Origin: Methanobacteriota archaeon
GTDB taxonomy: Archaea; Halobacteriota; Methanomicrobia; Methanomicrobiales; Methanoculleaceae
Length of the DNA: 20,497 nucleotides
Direction: 5' to 3'
Assembly (NCBI GenBank): GCA_023393455.1
Contig: JAEWLJ010000008.1
Span: 1 to 20,497, forward strand
The position numbers and the translations under genes were made by a program. Position 1 is the stretch's first letter, and the number at the start of each line of letters is the position of its first letter. This document shows positions 15,718 to 20,497 of the stretch, in pieces. The notes below the pieces were generated by a model, which saw nothing but the letters and a program-made list of their open reading frames with translations, was not told the origin of the DNA and searched no databases.

Positions 15718-16806
15718 ATGGAACCCTTCACCGTCTCCGTCCCGGAGGCTGTCCTCGACGACCTGCGCCGGCGGCTCGCCGCCACCCGCTGGCCCGACGA
15801 CGGCCCCGGCTGGGAGTACGGCACCGCTCTCTCCTACATGAAAGACCTCGCCCGTTACTGGGAGCACTCCTACGACTGGCGGGCCCACGAAGCGGAGTTG
15901 AACCGGTTTGCCCAGTTCAGGGCGGAGGTCGAAGGGGTGGGGATTCACTTCATTCACGAGCGCGGGAGGGGGCCGGACCCGGTGCCGCTCCTCCTCCTCC
16001 ACGGCTGGCCCGACTCCTTCTACCGCTACCACAGGGTCATCCCGCTGCTCGCCGATTCGTTCGATGTTATCGTCCCGTCCATTCCCGGACAGGGGTTCTC
16101 CGACCGAAAACCCATGACCACCGACGACACCGCCGACATCTTCGCCGGACTGATGACGGACGTGCTCGGCTACGAGAAGTTCATCGCGGCCGGCGGCGAT
16201 GCCGGAGCACTCATCGCCCAATCCCTTGCCGACCGCCACGCAGATGCGCTAATCGGCATCCACCTGACCGACGTCGGCTACCCGGACCCTTCGACGGACT
16301 TCTCGGCCCTTACCGGGCCTGAGGTCGCGTTCGCGCAGTTCATCCAGGGGTGGTGGATGAGCGAAGGTGCCTTCAACATGGTCCAGTCGACCAAACCCCA
16401 GAGCCTCGCCTACGGCCTTGCCGACTCGCCCGCAGGCCTCGCGGCCTGGATCATGAGTTTCATGGCCTCAGGCACGACCGGCGAGGAACTTGAGACGCGC
16501 CTTTCCCGCAACGAACTGCTCACCAACATCACGATCTACTGGGTCACGCAGACGATCGGCTCCTCCGTCCGCAGGTACTACCTCGACGCTCACGCTCCTC
16601 CCCGTCCCTGGAAGCGCACCCCGGTTCCGGCGGCAGTCGCCCACCCTCCCCGGGACGCTCCGCTACCCCGCGAATGGGCCGAGCGCCGGGTGAACCTTGA
16701 GCACTTCACCGAGTTCCCTCGCGGCGGGCACTTCGCGGCCTGGGAGGAGCCCGAACTCTACGCGGAGGACCTGCGGGTCTTCGCGAACGAACTGCAAAGA
16801 TTATAG
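15718..16806 (+). CDS. Epoxide hydrolase-like alpha/beta hydrolase
   Basis: Predicted hydrolase with the N-terminal epoxide hydrolase domain (FTVSVPEAVLDDLRRRLAATRWPDD at 4-28, then DWRAHEAELN). An alpha/beta-hydrolase fold follows. The oxyanion motif HGWPDS is at 95-100. The nucleophile elbow GGDAG has Asp161 in place of the Ser of esterases, and the catalytic His338 lies in GGHFAAWEEPEL. The 362-residue length is slightly short of bacterial relatives. Aspartate at the elbow is diagnostic of epoxide hydrolases and haloalkane dehalogenases; the N-terminal domain points to the former. This family is widespread in aerobic bacteria and fungi and is an odd find in a methanogen, so transfer is suspected. 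A TTG at 15703, 4 nt after GGAGG, could give 5 more residues; the ATG fits the TATA box better. Confidence 0.9.
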   Translation: MEPFTVSVPEAVLDDLRRRLAATRWPDDGPGWEYGTALSYMKDLARYWEHSYDWRAHEAELNRFAQFRAEVEGVGIHFIHERGRGPDPVPLLLLHGWPDSFYRYHRVIPLLADSFDVIVPSIPGQGFSDRKPMTTDDTADIFAGLMTDVLGYEKFIAAGGDAGALIAQSLADRHADALIGIHLTDVGYPDPSTDFSALTGPEVAFAQFIQGWWMSEGAFNMVQSTKPQSLAYGLADSPAGLAAWIMSFMASGTTGEELETRLSRNELLTNITIYWVTQTIGSSVRRYYLDAHAPPRPWKRTPVPAAVAHPPRDAPLPREWAERRVNLEHFTEFPRGGHFAAWEEPELYAEDLRVFANELQRL

Positions 16807-16882
16807 GCGTCCACCCGTTCCCGCCCCGGTTTCGCCGGATTTTCACGCAAGAATGGGGGCAACTCCGGCAAAACGGATGGTC

Positions 16883-16896
16883 AACCATATATGGTT
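16883..16896. promoter_or_regulatory. Palindromic TATA region before the FAD oxidoreductase
   Basis: AACCATATATGGTT is a perfect 14-bp palindrome whose centre CATATATG can act as a TATA box. It lies about 27 nt before the GTG at 16917, predicting a leaderless mRNA. A palindrome over the TBP site could also bind a dimeric regulator. A second AT-rich element, CATAAATAC (about 16901-16909), is too close to the start to be the TATA box. Confidence 0.45.
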
Positions 16897-16916
16897 CCGG
16901 CATAAATACTGTAAGC

Positions 16917-18230
16917 GTGAAAACGGCGGTACTGGGTGGCGGTCTCACCGGAGTTACGCTGGCGCGCCTGCTCCATGAACGGGGCGACGATGTGACTGTT
17001 CTCGAACGAGATGAGACGATCGGCGGACTCTGCCGCTCGAGGACACAAGCGGGGTTCACGTTCGATGCCGGGGGCTCGCACATCATCTTCTCCCGCGATA
17101 CGGAAGTCCTCTCCTTCATGCTCTCGGTTCTCGGCGAGAACGCCGACCGGCGGACGCGGAACACGAAGATCTTCTACAAAGGCCGCCATGTCAAGTACCC
17201 CTTCGAGAACGGCCTGTATCAACTCCCTGACGAAGACCGATTCTTCTGCATCAACGAGTTCGTCAAGAACCTCATCGCCGTCGAGAAGGGCGAGGTTCCG
17301 CAACCGACGAACTTTGCCGAGTGGATCACCTACACTTTCGGCCGGGGCATCGCCGAGTGCTACATGCTCCCCTACAACGAGAAGATCTGGAACTACCCGG
17401 CCGCGAAGATGTCGCACCACTGGGTGGAGGGGCGTATCCCCCGCCCGCCGGTCGAGGACATCATCAAGTCGGCGATCGGCATCGAGACCGAGGGCTACAC
17501 CCACCAGGCGGTCTTCTCCTACCCGGTTACGGGCGGGATCGAGGCGCTTGTCAGGGCGATCGCGAAACCGGTCGCTCCGTCCGTCCGGACCGGCTTTGGT
17601 GTCACCTCCGTCCGCGAGGAGAACGGCGGGTTTGCCGTCAGCGACGGCAAAGAGACCGTCCACGCGGACCGCCTGATATCGACCATCCCGCTCCAGAACC
17701 TGCTCCCGGCTCTCTCCGACGTCCCGGATAGGGTGCAGGCGGCCTGCGACGCGCTCCGCTACAACTCGCTCTGCTCGGTCTTCATCGGCCTCTCCTGCGA
17801 CGTTCCCGATATATCGTGGCTCTACGTCCCCGACGAGAAGACCGGCCTCTTCAACCGGATATCGTTCCCCTCGAACTACAGCACAGAGGTCGCCCCTCAG
17901 GATCACTCCTCGATCCTCGCCGAGATCACCTACAACGAGGGGGACGCGGTCTCGGCGATGACGGACGCCGAACTCGTCGAGCACACCGTCGCATCGCTCG
18001 CCGCCGCGGGTTTCATCCCGTCGCGGGAGAGCGTCGTCTACACCGGCGTCGCGCGGGAGAAGTTCGCGTACGTCGTCTACGACATCGAATACAAAAAGAA
18101 CATCGGAACCGTCCGGGAGTTCTGCCGGGAACGCGGGATCGACCTCGTCGGGCGGTTCTCGCAGTTCGAGTACCTTAATATGGACGGTTGCATCAGGAGC
18201 GCGATCGACTTCGTGAGGGGATATCCATGA
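16917..18230 (+). CDS. FAD-dependent oxidoreductase, UDP-galactopyranose mutase / protoporphyrinogen oxidase-like
   Basis: Flavoprotein of 437 residues. It opens with the Rossmann FAD motif LGGGLTGVTLARLLHERG...LER...IGGLC (6-39). DAGGSHIIF and the aromatic stretch KYPFENGLYQLP follow, then YNEKIWNYP and MSHHWVEGRIPRPP. These resemble the NAD(P)-binding_8/amine-oxidase-like enzymes found in polysaccharide clusters, relatives of UDP-galactopyranose mutase. The C terminus, with YLNMDGCIRSAIDF, is also of that type. The exact substrate is unknown; a role on a nucleotide sugar or an isoprenoid is plausible. It overlaps the next glycosyltransferase by ATGA, supporting a shared glycan pathway. GTG at 16917 is the only start that keeps the complete FAD motif. 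Confidence 0.85.
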   Translation: MKTAVLGGGLTGVTLARLLHERGDDVTVLERDETIGGLCRSRTQAGFTFDAGGSHIIFSRDTEVLSFMLSVLGENADRRTRNTKIFYKGRHVKYPFENGLYQLPDEDRFFCINEFVKNLIAVEKGEVPQPTNFAEWITYTFGRGIAECYMLPYNEKIWNYPAAKMSHHWVEGRIPRPPVEDIIKSAIGIETEGYTHQAVFSYPVTGGIEALVRAIAKPVAPSVRTGFGVTSVREENGGFAVSDGKETVHADRLISTIPLQNLLPALSDVPDRVQAACDALRYNSLCSVFIGLSCDVPDISWLYVPDEKTGLFNRISFPSNYSTEVAPQDHSSILAEITYNEGDAVSAMTDAELVEHTVASLAAAGFIPSRESVVYTGVAREKFAYVVYDIEYKKNIGTVREFCRERGIDLVGRFSQFEYLNMDGCIRSAIDFVRGYP

Positions 18231-19204
18231 AACTCAACTTCTTCGTCGAGGACATGCTCTTCTTCAAGTACATCGGGTGCGCCACCCTGGCGAAGATGCT
18301 CTACAACGCGCTCGCAAGGGAAGATCCCTGCCCGAAGATGGCCTGGAACGCCCGCGGCCGCGACTTCGACGTCGTCCACTACCACACCTTCGGCCCTCTC
18401 GCCCTGACGAACCGGAAGTACAGTCACGGCGTCAAGGTGCTCACGGCTCACTCGACCCCCCGCCTCAACACGGGGAACGTCGCCTTCTCCGAGACCGTAA
18501 ACCACTTCTACCCGAACATCTACGGGGGTTTCGACCACATCATCACCATCTCGCCCCTCTGTGACGCGGAGGTCCACGAGATCGCCCCGGGCGTCGAGAC
18601 CACCCTCATCCCGAACGGCGTGGACCGGGAGAAGTTCCAGCCGAACCCGGAGAAAAGGGCGGCGTTCAGGAAGCGGTACGGCATCGGGGAGGACGAGTGG
18701 GTGGTGCTCACTGTCGCCCAGCAGACGCCGAGGAAGGGCATCTACGACTTCCTCGCCCTCGCAAACCAGCACCCGGACGTCCGGTTCGTCTGGGTCGGCG
18801 GGTTCCCCTACGGGCGGCTCTCCCAGGACTACAGCATGATCGAGGAATACAAGAGTCGTGCCGGGAAGAACGTCCTCTTCACGGGTTTTGTCGACGACAT
18901 CACCGCCGCCTACTGCAGCGCCGATCTCTTCTTCATCCCCTCTTACGCGGAGGGGCTCCCGATGGTCGCGCTGGAGGCGTTCGCGACCGGCCTTCCCGTC
19001 GTCGCCCGGCGGATCCCCGAGTTCACCGGGAACTTCAGCGATACCGCCGTGTACTTCGACGATACGGAGGAGGCCGGGACGCTGATCGAGGACCGGGGTC
19101 TCCTTGGGCGGCATGCGGCGCTCTCCCGGCCGTTCACGGAGGGGTTCGATATCAGGACGATCGCGACCCGCCACATCGACCTCTACCGGGAGCTGGCCGG
19201 ATAG
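18227..19204 (+). CDS. Glycosyltransferase family 4 (GT-B fold)
   Basis: Retaining glycosyltransferase of 325 residues that moves a sugar from a nucleotide donor to an unknown acceptor, probably on the cytoplasmic face of the membrane. The C-terminal GT4 domain is clear: LIPNGVDREKFQPN, then VLTVAQQTPRKGIYDFLALA, and the donor-site E-x7-E motif at Glu242 and Glu250 (EGLPMVALE). The N-terminal acceptor half is short and unusual, opening MKLNFFVEDMLFFKYIGCATLAKML. No membrane span is obvious. The ATG at 18227 overlaps the upstream stop (ATGA) with GTGAGGGG before it, so it is coupled to the FAD gene. Acceptors might be a lipid, an S-layer glycan or dolichyl phosphate. Confidence 0.92.
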   Translation: MKLNFFVEDMLFFKYIGCATLAKMLYNALAREDPCPKMAWNARGRDFDVVHYHTFGPLALTNRKYSHGVKVLTAHSTPRLNTGNVAFSETVNHFYPNIYGGFDHIITISPLCDAEVHEIAPGVETTLIPNGVDREKFQPNPEKRAAFRKRYGIGEDEWVVLTVAQQTPRKGIYDFLALANQHPDVRFVWVGGFPYGRLSQDYSMIEEYKSRAGKNVLFTGFVDDITAAYCSADLFFIPSYAEGLPMVALEAFATGLPVVARRIPEFTGNFSDTAVYFDDTEEAGTLIEDRGLLGRHAALSRPFTEGFDIRTIATRHIDLYRELAG

Positions 19205-19227
19205 GGGCCGGGAGATGCGGCATCACG

Positions 19228-19235
19228 CTTATAGG
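19228..19235 (+). promoter_or_regulatory. Possible TATA box of the GT2 gene
   Basis: CTTATAGG lies about 42 nt before the ATG at 19274. The 69-nt gap after the GT4 gene also holds a small palindrome, GATGC-G-GCATC (19214-19224). The GT2 gene may still be read through from upstream. Confidence 0.3.
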
Positions 19236-19273
19236 AGCGCGCTATCAACAATTATACCAGGAGTTGATGAGGG

Positions 19274-19972
19274 ATGATCTCCGTAGTCGTGCCGACTTAC
19301 AACGAAGAGCAGAACATCGAACGCTGTCTTAGGTCGCTCGCCGACCAGACGGTGCCGCGGGAGTCCTACGAGATCATCGTCGTCGACGGAGACTCAAAGG
19401 ACCGGACCCGGGAACTGGCGGGACCGCTTGCGGATAAGGTCTTCATCCAGACGAGCAAGCGGGTTGGAGGAGCCCGAAATGACGGGGCGATGGCGGCGAA
19501 GGGCGATATCGTCGCGACGACGGATGCCGACTGCATCCTCCCCCGGGACTGGGTGGAGCGGATCGAGAGGAACTTCGCGGAGCGGGATATCGTGCAGCTC
19601 TACGGCACGGTCTATCCGATCGAGGACTCTTTGCGGAACCGGCTCTCGCTCCTCGGCGCAAACATCTTCTCGCGCCTCGGCTACCACACCCGGACGATCT
19701 ACTTCACGCTCGGGTGCAACACGGCCTTCGACCGGGAGGCGTTTGTGCGGGCGGGGATGTACCGCTGCATCGATGCCGGGGACGATCTCGAGATCGCGCA
19801 GCGGATGCGCAAGCTCGGGAAGGTCTACCTCGATCCCCGCCTCAAGGTCGGGTTCTCGATGCGGCGCTACCAGCAGTTCGGGACGCTCAAGTCGCTCTGG
19901 GAATGGTTCTATATCGTTCTTCGCGGCGGCGAGGCCGGCAACGCCACCTACACGCAACGGGAGTATAAATAG
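19274..19972 (+). CDS. Glycosyltransferase family 2 (GT-A fold)
   Basis: Inverting glycosyltransferase of 232 residues. ISVVVPTYNEEQNIERCLRSL at the N terminus and the strand VVDGDSKDRT are typical. The metal-binding DxD-type motif is TDAD (83-86). The acceptor-side motif is GDDLEIAQRMRKLGK, matching the ED/GDD catalytic-base region. The C terminus has an aromatic, mildly hydrophobic stretch (SLWEWFYIVLRGG) that may lie on the membrane but is too short for the multi-span tail of polyprenol-sugar synthases. The start follows GATGAGGG closely; an alternative ATG at 19267 is out of frame. It is grouped with the FAD-dependent gene and GT4, probably in the same glycan pathway. Confidence 0.92.
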   Translation: MISVVVPTYNEEQNIERCLRSLADQTVPRESYEIIVVDGDSKDRTRELAGPLADKVFIQTSKRVGGARNDGAMAAKGDIVATTDADCILPRDWVERIERNFAERDIVQLYGTVYPIEDSLRNRLSLLGANIFSRLGYHTRTIYFTLGCNTAFDREAFVRAGMYRCIDAGDDLEIAQRMRKLGKVYLDPRLKVGFSMRRYQQFGTLKSLWEWFYIVLRGGEAGNATYTQREYK

Positions 19973-19975
19973 TTC

Positions 19976-20401
19976 ATGAAGCAGACCGGTTCCATCCCGG
20001 AGGCCTATGGCGATGTGGTGCGCCGGTCCGATGCCTGCCCGTTTGCACGCCGCCTCGGGATGAGGGTGACGGCGATCGAGGACGATCGCGTCCGGGTCTC
20101 CATGCCGACTGCGGGGATGGAGAACGGTCACGGCACGACCCACGGGGGCGCGATCTTCGCCCTCGCGGACCACGCCTTCGGTATCGCCGGGAACCTTGGC
20201 GGGGAGGCCCAGATAGGGCTCTCGGCGTATGTCCAGTACCACTCCGTGCCTGCCGGAGAGACGCTCGAAGCGGTCGCCCGCAAGGTCTCTGAGACGGAGA
20301 GGACCTCGCTCTATGCCGTCGAGGTCTACTCGGGCGACCGGATGGTCGCCTCGTTTGAGGGCGTCGGGTTCAAGATCGGGGTTCCGGTGAAGCGGGAGTG
20401 A
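19976..20401 (+). CDS. PaaI-type hotdog-fold thioesterase
   Basis: Predicted acyl-CoA thioesterase of 141 residues that hydrolyses acyl-CoA or aryl-CoA in the cytoplasm. The single hotdog domain carries the family signature NGHGTTHGGAIFALAD, with Asn50, the HGG at 56-58 and Asp65 as likely active-site residues. The rest has the regular strands AYVQYHSVPAGE and SLYAVEVYSGDRMVASFEGVGFKI. The length is as usual. The start lies 3 nt after the GT2 stop. A TATA-like GTATAAATAG overlaps the end of the GT2 gene but is too close to be its TATA box if the ATG at 19976 is used, so a GTG near 20015 is a less likely alternative. The substrate is unknown, and nothing links it to the glycosyltransferases beyond position. 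Confidence 0.92.
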   Translation: MKQTGSIPEAYGDVVRRSDACPFARRLGMRVTAIEDDRVRVSMPTAGMENGHGTTHGGAIFALADHAFGIAGNLGGEAQIGLSAYVQYHSVPAGETLEAVARKVSETERTSLYAVEVYSGDRMVASFEGVGFKIGVPVKRE

Positions 20402-20419
20402 AGGGGGTTGGTGCCGGCA

Positions 20420-20471
20420 GAGGCGTCCTGCCTCCTGGCCTGTCGCGTAGCGAGAACCACGGATTCCGTGG
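20420..20471. repeat. Cluster of short inverted repeats after the thioesterase
   Basis: Three small palindromes occur in 52 nt: GAGGC/GCCTC (20420-20434), TCGC/GCGA (20443-20453) and CCACGGA/TCCGTGG (20457-20471, 1-nt loop). No T tract follows, so a standard terminator is not shown. The sequence from 20402 to the window end holds no open frame that I can support. Confidence 0.35.
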
Positions 20472-20497
20472 GGATATCGCCATTGGGGTGGGGCCGA

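Overview
This window reads as chromosomal DNA of a GC-rich methanogenic archaeon, most likely order Methanomicrobiales and close to Methanoculleus. That assignment is an inference. It rests on archaeal TATA boxes (such as TTTTATATA) about 25-40 nt before many starts, GGTGA-type ribosome binding sites, T-tract terminators, a methanogen-like citramalate/isopropylmalate synthase and archaeal DUF4013 membrane proteins. Coding density is high and no rRNA, tRNA, CRISPR array or insertion sequence was seen.

Layout. (1) 70-3567, minus strand: heat-shock operon grpE-dnaK-dnaJ, bacterial in type, ending at a strong hairpin at the window edge. (2) 3568-3824: divergent promoter region with TATA elements on both strands and small repeated hairpins. 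(3) 3825-5767, plus strand: bifunctional purH, then a GNAT acetyltransferase. (4) 5835-9106: four tandem DUF4013 multipass membrane proteins, each with its own promoter. Copies 1 and 3 form one subtype (A) and copies 2 and 4 another (B), so the array reads A-B-A-B. (5) 9200-12859: branched-chain amino acid operon, a citramalate/isopropylmalate synthase overlapping ilvB, which overlaps ilvN. (6) 12959-14650: a 35-codon single-helix membrane protein abutting a sodium:solute symporter, with an inverted repeat between its TATA box and start, and a hairpin terminator at the end. (7) 14759-15556: a flavodoxin/ferredoxin fusion protein (EFR1 type). (8) 15718-16806: an epoxide-hydrolase-like alpha/beta hydrolase, possibly acquired from bacteria. 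(9) 16917-20401: an FAD-dependent UDP-galactopyranose-mutase-like oxidoreductase, a GT4 and a GT2 glycosyltransferase, and a PaaI-type thioesterase. The first three look like part of a surface glycan or glycolipid pathway.

How the genes work together. GrpE, DnaK and DnaJ form one chaperone cycle. The synthase feeds 2-oxoacid precursors to the IlvBN acetohydroxyacid synthase for isoleucine, valine and leucine. The 35-residue protein probably assists the symporter it is coupled to. The two strongest leads for new biology are the A-B-A-B DUF4013 array, whose function is unknown, and the micro-protein/symporter pair with its palindromic promoter.
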